A stretch of DNA of 64,000 bases from Lachnospiraceae bacterium. GTDB taxonomy: Bacteria; Bacillota; Clostridia; Lachnospirales; Lachnospiraceae. Of the stretch, positions 56,225 through 64,000 are shown in pieces. The stretch covers positions 148,916 through 212,915 of the forward strand of contig JABZIZ010000002.1 in the NCBI GenBank assembly GCA_015258065.1. The letters run 5' to 3'. A program made the translations under genes and the position numbers. Numbering within the stretch: position 1 is the first letter of the stretch; each line of letters starts with the position of its first letter. The notes under the pieces were generated by a model, which was given only the letters and a program-made list of their open reading frames with translations, made no database searches and was not told where the DNA came from.

Positions 56225-56701
56225 TTGACCAAGGAACGTAAGCAGGTATATACGAGAAGAATCACGGAAGCCAACCGTACGCAGTTAATTACCATCGTAT
56301 ATGAACTTGCAATGGAATATATGGACGAAGCCATCGAGGCGGAAAAAAAATCCGATCTGACAGCGTTTGCGGATGGTCTTCGTCATGCCGACGCCTGTGT
56401 GGATGATCTGTTAAAAGCACTGGATATGAAGTATGACCTTTCCGAGAATCTGCGTGAACTCTATCTGTATGTGAAAAAACAACTCATCTGCGCCTCCGGA
56501 AAACGGGATTTAGAGAGTTTGAAAGAAGCCAGGCAGATCATGGAAAACCTGCATCGGGCATGGAAGCAGATTGAGTCAAAGGATTCCTCCCCGCCGGAAT
56601 TCAAGAACAAGCAGACTGTTTATGCCGGGCTGACCTACGGGAAAGGAACCTTGAAGGAGAGCATCGAAGGGGATACCTACAATCGGGGAATCCAAGCATA
56701 A
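56225..56701 (+). CDS. fliS: Flagellin chaperone FliS-like protein
   Basis: A 158-residue helical protein with the FliS pattern: ITEANRTQLITIVYELAMEYMDEA, then HADACVDDLLKALDMKYDLSENLRELY split into helices, and VKKQLICAS. It binds flagellin in the cytoplasm and prevents early polymerisation. It carries a C-terminal extension of about 30 residues. The TTG start has AGAGG six bases upstream. The gene follows flagellin by 65 bases and ends before a strong terminator. Confidence 0.82.
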   Translation: MTKERKQVYTRRITEANRTQLITIVYELAMEYMDEAIEAEKKSDLTAFADGLRHADACVDDLLKALDMKYDLSENLRELYLYVKKQLICASGKRDLESLKEARQIMENLHRAWKQIESKDSSPPEFKNKQTVYAGLTYGKGTLKESIEGDTYNRGIQA

Positions 56702-56743
56702 ATAAAAAGAAAAATATATGTAAATATAGTCTTTACAAAAGAG

Positions 56744-56798
56744 AAACCATGTGATATGATCACCTTCCAAACGGTAAGGGAACGATCACATGGTTTTT
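56744..56798 (+). terminator. Terminator of the flagellin-fliS transcript
   Basis: AAACCATGTGAT (56744-56755) pairs perfectly with ATCACATGGTTT (56785-56796) with a 29-base loop, followed by T. The 355-base spacer to the Tad locus also holds a short repeat (56950-57013); between them I see no gene, promoter or riboswitch I can defend. Confidence 0.8.
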
Positions 56799-56949
56799 CT
56801 CATCCCGATCGGGCCGTTTCATTCTTACCAGAAATCCAGGCTCTCAAGAATCAGGTCTAGGAGCCGGTGACCGGAAATCTCTTTCCGATCGCAAGTATCC
56901 AAATGAAATGTTACACATCTATTTTTCACATTCTTTGTCTGATCCAATC

Positions 56950-57013
56950 CTCAGACTTCATGGATTTCTTTCTCAGACTTCATGAATTCCATTTTCAGAC
57001 TTCATGAATCCAT
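56950..57013. repeat. Three 22-nt tandem repeats before the Tad locus
   Basis: Three copies of CTCAGACTTCATGAATTCC with small changes, starting at 56950, 56972 and 56994, each 22 bases long, about 45 bases before the prepilin peptidase gene. Confidence 0.85.
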
Positions 57014-57056
57014 CCTCCAAATTTTTCTTTGACCCGAATTTCAGAAGGAGGCGCAC

Positions 57057-57482
57057 ATGCCAGAAATCTGCCTATCCGTATTTGCCGTGGTGACGGCTTA
57101 TGCGGATCTGACCAACGACAAAATTTATAACCAGATGACAGTAATCACGATGATCACAGGGCTCACCTTCTCGGCATTAGAAGGAGGAAGGACAGGGATG
57201 TTGCAGGCGCTTTTGTCTGTCTTGGGGGCGTTTCTTCTGCTATTCCCGGTCTACTTCCTGCTCCACGGGATCGGAGCGGGAGATATCAAATTGTGGATGG
57301 CGCTGGCTACTTTTTTCCCCTTTGATCAAATGCTACGGATTCTGGTGGTGTCTTTTGTGATCGCAGCAGGAATCGGGATCGTCATTCTCTGGAGAAGCAG
57401 AGGTCAAAAAGGGCGGCATACCCTGCATTTTGCCGTTCCCGTCATGCTGGCAGTCTTATTGTCCATAGGAGGTATCTATTGA
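57057..57482 (+). CDS. A24-family prepilin peptidase (TadV/CpaA-like)
   Basis: A 141-residue membrane aspartyl protease with about four helices. The two catalytic Asp motifs are AYADLTNDKIYN and GIGAGDIKLW. It removes the leader of Flp-type pilins; the pilin gene lies 5 kb downstream. It lacks the N-methylation domain, as Tad-type enzymes do. AGAAGGAGG precedes the ATG, and the end overlaps the next gene by four bases. Confidence 0.92.
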   Translation: MPEICLSVFAVVTAYADLTNDKIYNQMTVITMITGLTFSALEGGRTGMLQALLSVLGAFLLLFPVYFLLHGIGAGDIKLWMALATFFPFDQMLRILVVSFVIAAGIGIVILWRSRGQKGRHTLHFAVPVMLAVLLSIGGIY

Positions 57483-58609
57483 AAAAAGACGTTCTGATGA
57501 TCTGTTCAACGGACAGCCTATTTATGAGAAGACTGGATGGATATTTGAGAACGCATTTGCATCTGGATTTGGAAATTGTGAACGTTTCAAGAGCAGAGCT
57601 TCTGCATCAGCTCCCGGAAAGCAGGCGGTGTGCTGTTCTGGTTATTACAGAAAGCAGTGTGTCCAAGGCGGAATTGAACGAATTTGAGAATGTATTGATT
57701 TTAATGGAGAAAGCAGAAGGAGTCGCGGAAGAAGAGGAACCTTATTTGCAGCAAACAAGAGACAAGGGGGATATACCGGACAACCTGCAAAGGATCAGAA
57801 GAATTTCCAGATACCAGAGTGCAGCGCGGATGAAGGAAGAAATTATTGCTCTGTGTATGGAGATGGATGACACGATTTGCGGGATTCGCTACCTGAGCGG
57901 ACTTCATGTGATCGGGTTTTATTCTCCGATGAAAAGGGCGCTACAGACAACGATGGCACTCACCATGGGAGAAATGCTTGCAGAGACGAGACCGACCTTG
58001 TATCTCAACTTTGAGCCGTTTCCGTCCCAACTGTTTATAGAAAAGAGAGGGAAGGGAGACATTACCGACCTGATTTACAACTGGGACTGCGCAGAGAATA
58101 AAACCAATTTATATCTGGAAAGTTATAGGCAGCAGCTTGGAAATCTTGACTATATTCCGCCGGCAAAATCGTACATGCAGTTGTCGGATATGGATTTTCC
58201 CTCTTGGAAACGGTTCTTTCTGTCCATTGGGAAATACAGCGATTACGAATATTTGATCCTGGATTTGTCTGAAACCTTTCCGGAACTATCACAGGCATTA
58301 GACTTATGCGACCGGGTCTATACCGTGTCCAGAAAAGGAAGCAATGCTTTTGTGAAAATGAAATCCTATCAGAATTGGCTTTTCACAAACGGGAAGGAAT
58401 CGCTTGTGAAAAAGACAACGATTTGTGAACTTCCTTACTTTGACGGAATGGGTGGCGCAGCGTCGGAACTACATCATAGCATTTTGGCAAAGTACATTTT
58501 ACAGAAGAAGTTGCTACCTTTGGATGTGGAGGAAGAAGAAAAAGAAGAGGAAGGAACCCGGGGACGCCTGAGAAAGCAGTCACCTGGGGAGTGCGAGGAA
58601 ATCGATTGA
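57479..58609 (+). CDS. TadZ/CpaE-like pilus localisation protein with degenerate P-loop
   Basis: A 376-residue soluble protein. The N-terminal 120 residues resemble an atypical receiver domain (VLMICSTDSLFMRRL). From about 140 it resembles a ParA/MinD-type ATPase (LHVIGFYSP), but the P-loop that would read GGxGKTT is replaced by MKRALQTT, so classical nucleotide binding is doubtful. Later YEYLILDLSETFPEL matches the Walker B-like strand. TadZ proteins place the Tad machine at the pole. An acidic tail ends the protein. TTG start with AGGAGG, coupled to both neighbours. Confidence 0.8.
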   Translation: MKKDVLMICSTDSLFMRRLDGYLRTHLHLDLEIVNVSRAELLHQLPESRRCAVLVITESSVSKAELNEFENVLILMEKAEGVAEEEEPYLQQTRDKGDIPDNLQRIRRISRYQSAARMKEEIIALCMEMDDTICGIRYLSGLHVIGFYSPMKRALQTTMALTMGEMLAETRPTLYLNFEPFPSQLFIEKRGKGDITDLIYNWDCAENKTNLYLESYRQQLGNLDYIPPAKSYMQLSDMDFPSWKRFFLSIGKYSDYEYLILDLSETFPELSQALDLCDRVYTVSRKGSNAFVKMKSYQNWLFTNGKESLVKKTTICELPYFDGMGGAASELHHSILAKYILQKKLLPLDVEEEEKEEEGTRGRLRKQSPGECEEID

Positions 58610-59856
58610 AAAGAGAAGAGTTTGAAGAGCACAGACAATTAATCCGGAATGAAATCTTTCAGTCTTTGGATTTTTCCAGAGAAACGACGGATGAAGAAAT
58701 GTATGAACTCATCGACAGGCGGCTTCTGGATTCGGTAAAAGAATTGCCCATGACAGCCTCAGAACGCCTTCGCATGAGGAAGGAACTTTTTGCCTCTATT
58801 CGCAAACTGGATGTGTTGCAGGAATTGGTGGACGATCCGGGTGTGACGGAGATCATGGTGAATGGAACCGACAATATATTTGTAGAACAGAGGGGGAGAA
58901 TCCGACGTTATGAAGCCGGCTTTGAATCTAAGGAAAAATTAGAAGACGTCATCCAGCAAATCGTAGCAGGATGTAACCGTGTGGTCAATGAGGCGTCTCC
59001 GATCGTAGATGCCAGGCTGGAAAACGGATCGCGTGTCAATATTGTGCTATACCCGGTGGCCTTAAACGGACCAGTCATCACAATCCGCAGGTTTCCGGAG
59101 CATCCGATGACCATTGAGAGACTGATTCGAATCGGTTCCCTGCCGGCATTTCTCAAGGAATATTTAAGTACGTTGGTGAAGGCAAAATATAACATCTTTA
59201 TCTCAGGGGGAACGGGCTCGGGCAAAACAACCTTCCTAAACGCCCTGTCCGACAGCATCCCCGGCGATGAGCGCGTCATTACCATTGAAGACAATGCGGA
59301 ACTGCAAATCCGGCATATTCCGAATCTGGTTCAGTTGGAGGCAAGAAATGCCAACGTGGAGGGGTGTAAGGAAATTACCATTCGAGATCTGATTAAATCC
59401 TCCCTGCGAATGCGTCCCGACCGAATCGTGGTCGGAGAGGTCAGAGGAGGAGAAGCGATCGATATGATCAGTGCTTTTAATACCGGTCATGACGGCTCTT
59501 TATCAACAGGGCATGCCAATAGTGCAAGAGATATGCTTTCCCGTCTGGAAACCATGGTATTGATGGGGGGAATGGAGCTGCCTCTTCCTGCAATCCGAAG
59601 ACAGTTGGCGAGCGGGATTGATCTGATCGTGCATTTGGGACGGCTTCGGGACAAAAGCAGGAAGTTGCTGGAAATCTGCGAAGTAACCGGCAGGCTGGAC
59701 GTGCATACAGGAGAAGTAGAGCTGAATTCGCTCTATGCATTTACGGAGACGGGTACGGATGACGAAGGAAAAATCAAAGGAGAATGGAAAAAGAGGAATG
59801 AATTGGAGCACAAAGAAAAATTGGAAGCAGCGGGTCTGGAGCTGCCGACCGAATAA
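58606..59856 (+). CDS. tadA: Tad pilus secretion ATPase TadA/CpaF
   Basis: A 416-residue type II/IV secretion ATPase that powers pilus assembly. An N-terminal helical domain, then VTEIMVNGTDNIFVEQ, Walker A GGTGSGKTTFLNAL (about 201), the Asp box TIEDNAEL, Walker B VVGEVRGGEA and the His box TGHDGSLSTGHA. The TTG at 58606 overlaps the upstream stop and has GAGG seven bases before it; a GTG at 58591 is the alternative. It overlaps tadB by 59 bases if that start is right. Confidence 0.94.
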   Translation: MKREEFEEHRQLIRNEIFQSLDFSRETTDEEMYELIDRRLLDSVKELPMTASERLRMRKELFASIRKLDVLQELVDDPGVTEIMVNGTDNIFVEQRGRIRRYEAGFESKEKLEDVIQQIVAGCNRVVNEASPIVDARLENGSRVNIVLYPVALNGPVITIRRFPEHPMTIERLIRIGSLPAFLKEYLSTLVKAKYNIFISGGTGSGKTTFLNALSDSIPGDERVITIEDNAELQIRHIPNLVQLEARNANVEGCKEITIRDLIKSSLRMRPDRIVVGEVRGGEAIDMISAFNTGHDGSLSTGHANSARDMLSRLETMVLMGGMELPLPAIRRQLASGIDLIVHLGRLRDKSRKLLEICEVTGRLDVHTGEVELNSLYAFTETGTDDEGKIKGEWKKRNELEHKEKLEAAGLELPTE

Positions 59857-60562
59857 AAAAGATATTCCATTGATTCTCCGGTCGCTCTTTCTGGCAGGAA
59901 TGATCGGCAGATTATTCTATGATTCCTGGATTGCCGCCCTACTCTTGCTTCCGGTCTCCATGCTCTATTATTTTCACGAAAAAGAGGAAAAGAAGAAGGC
60001 GCAGTTAAGAGAACTGGGGATACAATTTCGTGATGTGATTACAGCAATGGCGGCGAATCAGAAGGCAGGGTACGCGATGGAAAATGCAGTGATGGAGGCC
60101 AGTAAGGACATTGCACTGCTCTACGGGAAGGATAGTAGAATCTATCAGGAATTATTGGGGATTATCAAGGGACTTCGAAACAATGTCAAGCTAGAAGACT
60201 TGTTTCTTCGGATGGCGGATCGGTGCGGGCAGGAAGATATTACTGAATTTTGCGAGGTATTTTCCGTCGCCAAGCGAAATGGAGGAAATATGACCAAGAT
60301 CATGGAGGATACGGCTTCTCTGATCGGCGCCAAACTGGACACGGAAAAAGAGATTGCCGTCATGATCGCGGAGAAAAAGCTGGAAGCAAGGTTAATGGAA
60401 GTCATTCCCTTCTTCATCATCCTCTATATCGGATTGGCCAATCAAGGTTTCTTCGATCCGCTTTACCATAATTTGTCCGGAATTTTCATCATGAGTGCAG
60501 CGCTTGGCGTCTACCTCCTGTCATACATGATGATCGAGAAAATCATTGCAATCGAGGTGTAG
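59798..60562 (+). CDS. tadB: Tad pilus inner-membrane platform protein TadB
   Basis: A 254-residue membrane protein with a type II secretion F domain: two N-terminal helices (about 25-60), the cytoplasmic domain with VITAMAANQKAGYAMENAV and FSVAKRNGGNMTKIMEDTA, and two C-terminal helices (IPFFIILYIGLANQ and FIMSAALGVYLLSY). The start is uncertain: ATG 59798 lies in tadA, and no well-spaced site exists nearer the tadA stop. It pairs with TadC as the membrane platform. Confidence 0.88.
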   Translation: MNWSTKKNWKQRVWSCRPNKKDIPLILRSLFLAGMIGRLFYDSWIAALLLLPVSMLYYFHEKEEKKKAQLRELGIQFRDVITAMAANQKAGYAMENAVMEASKDIALLYGKDSRIYQELLGIIKGLRNNVKLEDLFLRMADRCGQEDITEFCEVFSVAKRNGGNMTKIMEDTASLIGAKLDTEKEIAVMIAEKKLEARLMEVIPFFIILYIGLANQGFFDPLYHNLSGIFIMSAALGVYLLSYMMIEKIIAIEV

Positions 60563-60594
60563 ATAAGAAATTTTCTTACGAAAGGAGTATGTGC

Positions 60595-62076
60595 TTGCAA
60601 TCGAAGGAGATCCTAAATTACGTGCCGGCCATCGGCTATTCCATCCTTCTTCTCCTGTTCATGATTTTCTACCTGGTCGCAAAGTGGAAGGAAAGCATCC
60701 AGGATAGGCCAAAGGGATTGCAGGAAAAAATGCATTTGATGGCGACGTTTCTCTACCATTTTATGAAGAAAAAAAATTGGCTCATTTCGTCGGGGAAGGT
60801 TCGTACGGATCTGATGGCGGTTGTCCCCCAAAAGAAAATAGGAGAGGCGGAAGAGGAATATTATACACAGAAGTTTTCCTTTATCTTGATGCTGGTTCTG
60901 ATAGGTCTGATCCTTGCGCTGGCGTTGTCTGTTGCATCCGTGAATGAAAGGGTTATGGAAGGAAACAAAATACCAAGAAAATCCTATGGAGAAGGAAATT
61001 TCGAAACCGCATTGAAGGCAGAAGGAGCAGGTGGAGAAGCGCTCGGCAAGTATGAGGTTCAAATCGGGGAGCGACTTTATACAAAGGACGAAGCAGATGA
61101 ACTGTTCCAAAAGGCAAAGAAAAAATTGCCAAAGGTCATTCGGGGTGAAAACAAATCGATCAAATGCATCAAAAACAAGCTAAACCTCTGCTCGAAGCTG
61201 GAAGGATATCCGTTTACCATTCACTGGGATAGCAGCAATTATTCGCTCATGGATACCGATGGTACGCCGGGGCAGCAGAATCTGCGAGAGAGCGGAGAGG
61301 AGGTGAAGCTAACCGCCTTATATACCTATGCAACCTGGAAATGGGAACAGGTGATCACGGTTCGTGTCATGCCGAAAGACCGGACACCGGAGGAAACGAA
61401 AAGGCAGCAGATGGAAGAGGCATTACGGAAAGCGAATGAGAGGAGCGCCTTCGATTCCGAGATGACTCTGCCCGGGGAAGTCCAAGGGAAAAAGTTAAGC
61501 TTTAGAGAAATGCCCGAAGACTTTAGTCCGTATTTTTTCCTGATCAGTGCGATATTAGCCGGTCTGTTTTACTTTCTGAAAGACAAGGAATTGAACAAGC
61601 AGGTAGAACAGCGAGACCAGATGCTTCTCCTTGGTTATGCGCAGTTTGTGTCAAAGCTGACCTTGTTCCTGAGCGCAGGCCTGACCATTCGCGGAGCCTT
61701 TCATAGAATGGAGTTCGATTATAGAAAAAAGAGAAATCACGGTTCGCCGGAAAGCCCGCTATACGAAGAGGTGAGTCGTGTACAGAGAGAATTGGATGGT
61801 GGCGTATTTGAGGCGGAGGCGTATGAACATTTTGGAAGGAGATGCAGACGGCAGGAATATACGAGGCTGATCACACTTTTAATTCAAAATCTGAGAAAGG
61901 GAAGCAACGAGTTGCTGCTACAGCTGAAGAGAGAAAGCGGTGTTGCAGCGAGCGAAAGGATGGATCAGGCAAGGATCAGAGGAGAACAGGCCAGTACCAA
62001 ACTGATGCTCCCGATGATGTTAATGTTGTTTGTTGTCATGCTTCTGGTCATGGTGCCTGCCTACTTATCGTTTTAG
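60595..62076 (+). CDS. tadC: TadC-like platform protein with a large extracytoplasmic insertion
   Basis: A 493-residue membrane protein. The C-terminal part (about 305-490) is a type II secretion F domain: helix YFFLISAILAGLFYFL, cytoplasmic FVSKLTLFLSAGLTIRGAF and ITLLIQNLRKGSNELL, final helix MLPMMLMLFVVMLLVMV. Two helices precede it (about 8-30 and 90-112), and between the second and third lies a soluble region of about 190 residues, probably outside the membrane, with alternating strands (KLTALYTYATWKWEQVITV). TadC proteins normally lack this. The TTG at 60595 has GGAG seven bases upstream; the ATG at 60589 is too close. Confidence 0.85.
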   Translation: MQSKEILNYVPAIGYSILLLLFMIFYLVAKWKESIQDRPKGLQEKMHLMATFLYHFMKKKNWLISSGKVRTDLMAVVPQKKIGEAEEEYYTQKFSFILMLVLIGLILALALSVASVNERVMEGNKIPRKSYGEGNFETALKAEGAGGEALGKYEVQIGERLYTKDEADELFQKAKKKLPKVIRGENKSIKCIKNKLNLCSKLEGYPFTIHWDSSNYSLMDTDGTPGQQNLRESGEEVKLTALYTYATWKWEQVITVRVMPKDRTPEETKRQQMEEALRKANERSAFDSEMTLPGEVQGKKLSFREMPEDFSPYFFLISAILAGLFYFLKDKELNKQVEQRDQMLLLGYAQFVSKLTLFLSAGLTIRGAFHRMEFDYRKKRNHGSPESPLYEEVSRVQRELDGGVFEAEAYEHFGRRCRRQEYTRLITLLIQNLRKGSNELLLQLKRESGVAASERMDQARIRGEQASTKLMLPMMLMLFVVMLLVMVPAYLSF

Positions 62077-62259
62077 AATGCAACCTCAGGAACACAGCAG
62101 TTCCGGTAGCTGGTGAACGGACCCTGTCATCGGAGCGGAAAATCGGGGATAAATGAATCGCCGAAACGAAAAGCGGCGGTAAAAGGCAAAAGAATCTTTT
62201 GAAAGGAACTGTCCCGAAACAGATCTTGATAGAAGAACATGAAAAAAGGAGGAAACAGC

Positions 62260-62457
62260 ATGAAAAAGAAATTGCAAAAAGTTGCATCGGAGGCCAGAGC
62301 GTTTTGGCGGGATGAATCGGGGATGGGAACGATTGAAGTCGTCCTGATCATCGTCGTCCTTGTCGGACTGGTGATTGTCTTCAAGAAGCAGATCAGCGGA
62401 CTGGTCAAGGATATCATTAGTCACATCAAGTCGGATGCGCAGACTGTCTATAATTGA
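62260..62457 (+). CDS. flp: Flp-type (type IVb) pilin
   Basis: A 65-residue prepilin. A basic leader ends with DESG, and processing after that Gly would give MGTIEVVLII with the required glutamate at +5, followed by a hydrophobic helix (VVLIIVVLVGLVIVF) and a short hydrophilic tail. Start ATG 62260 has AGGAGG upstream. The 183-base gap after tadC shows no clear promoter. The tail end overlaps the next gene by 23 bases. Confidence 0.88.
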   Translation: MKKKLQKVASEARAFWRDESGMGTIEVVLIIVVLVGLVIVFKKQISGLVKDIISHIKSDAQTVYN

Positions 62458-63889
62458 CGGCTATCTGACCGTATTCTTTTCTTTAATCTGCGGGATTTTG
62501 CTATCCCTCATTCTGGCGCTGTTTTACGGCGCCAGAATCGGAGAAGTCAGATTGAAGAGCGAGATAGCCATGGATATTTCCATGAACTCGGTTCTGGCGG
62601 AATACAGCAGAGCGTTATTCGACCAGTATGACCTTCTGATGGTAGACATGTCTTACGGGACCGAAAATGGCAATATCGAAAATGTAGAAACCCATTTTAA
62701 GAACTACCTCGACAAAAATTTCGCTAGAACTTTGATCGGGAGAGCCACCAGTAGTTCCAATCTGACAGGGACCAGTTGCTCTGAAGCGAAGATTCCGGCC
62801 TATTCTCTAGCAGGAGATGGAAGCGGGTCGGTTCTGCGCAGGCAGATTCTTGCTTATATGGAGGCAGAACCTCTGGAAAAAGAATTTTCAGAAGTAGCAG
62901 GTCAGGTCAAAGTATTAAAGGCAGAAAACCTCGATTCCTATGATGTGGATCAGGAGGCGAGGAGAAGGAAGCAGGAGCTGGATGATCTGTTTGAAGAGAA
63001 TGAGGTGGATGAAGAAAAGATGGATGATTCCACCATCGAAAAAGCCTCTTCTTTGTGGGATCAGGCAGTTTTGGACAAATGTATTACCAATCGGTGGGGG
63101 TTATCCTCTGTTGAGGTACCTTTAAGAGAGTTTTACTCCCATAGACAGGGACATTTGTATGGAACCGGTTTGGATGATGTGAGGGAGATCACGCTCACCG
63201 AGTCGCTACTCTTTGATCAGTACCTTTTTGAGAAATGTGGAAATTATAGGAATGTGCTGGAAAAATCACGCTTGAAATATCAGATTGAATACCTGATTGT
63301 GGGAAAAAATAGCGATCAGGAAAATTTAAGCAAGGTCCTGGAGACAATTTTATTCTGGAGAGCAGCGTCGAATTTTTTCAGTATGGAGACGGATGGACGA
63401 AAAAAAGCACAGACCTTGCGCCTGGCTTCACTGATCGGCATGGTGATACCTATCGAAGGATTGGTTCCGGTGTTGGACGCATGTCTGCAAATCTATTGGG
63501 TTTTAGCAGAAACCGTAGCAGATTTGCGATGCCTGACGAACGGGGGGCGGGTCAATCTAATCAAAGGACACAATGAGTGGCACCTTCCCAATTTGATTGA
63601 TGTTTTGTTTGCGGATCGTGAATATAAACACTGCCGTAAGGGGGGAGGATTAGACTATGCGGGATACCTGCGCTTACTCGTGTTTCAGAAGACTCTTTTT
63701 GAAAAAACGGATCGTTTGATGGATCTGATGGAGATGGATATCAGAGAGACACCCGGCAACAAAGCGTTTCGAATGGATGCTTGTCTTGACTGCATGACAG
63801 GCGAGATGCAGGTAAAGAGCAGAATCGGATACAGTACCTCACTAAGCAGAACCTATGGCTATGAAATGAGAGATGAAAAACAAAAATAA
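62435..63889 (+). CDS. DUF5702-like Tad-locus pseudopilin/surface protein
   Basis: A 484-residue protein with one N-terminal hydrophobic helix (about 9-30: LTVFFSLICGILLSLILALFY) and a long extracytoplasmic part. The pattern MNSVLAEYSRALFDQYDLL is what I remember of DUF5702 proteins in Tad loci of Lachnospiraceae, which take the place of TadE/TadG. The rest is helical, with a charged coiled stretch at about 170-205. No enzymatic motif is seen. ATG 62435 lies inside the pilin gene, so expression is coupled. The exact role in the pilus is unknown. Confidence 0.72.
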   Translation: MRRLSIIDGYLTVFFSLICGILLSLILALFYGARIGEVRLKSEIAMDISMNSVLAEYSRALFDQYDLLMVDMSYGTENGNIENVETHFKNYLDKNFARTLIGRATSSSNLTGTSCSEAKIPAYSLAGDGSGSVLRRQILAYMEAEPLEKEFSEVAGQVKVLKAENLDSYDVDQEARRRKQELDDLFEENEVDEEKMDDSTIEKASSLWDQAVLDKCITNRWGLSSVEVPLREFYSHRQGHLYGTGLDDVREITLTESLLFDQYLFEKCGNYRNVLEKSRLKYQIEYLIVGKNSDQENLSKVLETILFWRAASNFFSMETDGRKKAQTLRLASLIGMVIPIEGLVPVLDACLQIYWVLAETVADLRCLTNGGRVNLIKGHNEWHLPNLIDVLFADREYKHCRKGGGLDYAGYLRLLVFQKTLFEKTDRLMDLMEMDIRETPGNKAFRMDACLDCMTGEMQVKSRIGYSTSLSRTYGYEMRDEKQK

Positions 63890-63951
63890 CCGGATAGCAG
63901 GGCTAGAAGGGCAGGATGGATTGTAAGAATCATTGGAGGAAGCGGGGAGAG

Positions 63952-64000
63952 ATGTCCTTTTCTGAGAAAATGAAGAAGATCATCAAAAACGGGAAGAAAG
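63952..64000 (+). CDS. Start of a further Tad-locus gene, cut by the window end
   Basis: Only 16 codons are visible (MSFSEKMKKIIKNGKK), preceded by purine-rich GGAGG and GGGGAG. An in-frame ATG at 63916 could add 12 residues. The basic start would fit the leader of a TadE-like pseudopilin, but nothing more can be said. Confidence 0.45.
   Translation, partial: MSFSEKMKKIIKNGKK

Noticed and set aside
56799..57056. Cyclic-di-GMP riboswitch before the Tad locus
   Set aside because: No GEMM-like conserved core could be found; only a terminator and a 22-nt repeat are visible.

Overview
The window looks like the replication-origin region of a Gram-positive, low-to-mid G+C anaerobe of the Clostridia, most probably a Lachnospiraceae relative. 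I infer this from gene order and protein character: dnaA, dnaN, S4 protein, recF, gyrB and gyrA run one way, and rpmH, rnpA, yidD, yidC, jag, mnmE, mnmG, rsmG, parA, parB, DUF4446 and serS run the other. Supporting signs are a DUF3881 protein, a rubredoxin-first (reverse) rubrerythrin and a DUF5702 protein in a Tad pilus locus. No database search was possible. oriC lies at about 21.5-21.85 kb, with a DnaA-box cluster between divergent dnaA and rpmH. Genes to the left are mostly on the minus strand and genes to the right mostly on the plus strand, so both arms are transcribed away from the origin.

Left arm (0-21.5 kb): the start of a CstA-type transporter, a CYTH triphosphate-domain protein, an MBOAT acyltransferase with a secreted SGNH esterase-like protein, a UbiB/ABC1 kinase with a small phasin-like protein, a lipid kinase, a CLC transporter resembling the fluoride-exporting branch with an N-terminal EF-hand-like loop, exonuclease III, an acyltransferase-3 protein, a degenerate GGDEF/EAL protein facing an apparently active GGDEF protein, then the gyrase and dnaA/dnaN block.

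Right arm, housekeeping (21.9-43.3 kb): ribosomal protein L34, RNase P protein, membrane insertion genes, tRNA modification genes, a ParABS segregation locus with two perfect parS sites, seryl-tRNA synthetase, tRNA-Arg(CCU), a LysE exporter, a hemerythrin-like protein, an alpha/beta hydrolase, a NYN-LOTUS protein, murG, pgi, a PerR/rubrerythrin peroxide-defence pair with a Fur-type box, and luxS with mtnN (AI-2 synthesis).

Right arm, accessory (43.3-64 kb): an ArsR-controlled zinc/cadmium efflux module whose metal-binding domain is a separate protein, with a perfect operator palindrome on its promoter; an 1115-residue protein with TPR repeats, a long acidic linker and a C-terminal domain that looks like an AAA+ ATPase without its catalytic motifs; glgB; a 1011-residue repeat protein directly before flagellin and FliS; and a Tad/Flp pilus locus (prepilin peptidase, TadZ-like, TadA, TadB, TadC, Flp pilin, DUF5702 protein) that runs off the end.

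Two themes run through the window. Several regulatory or assembly proteins keep a fold but appear to have lost catalytic motifs (EAL, AAA+, TadZ). Many short intergenic spaces are filled by locus-specific tandem repeats of about 12-40 nt, and three of these arrays include the stop codon of the neighbouring gene.
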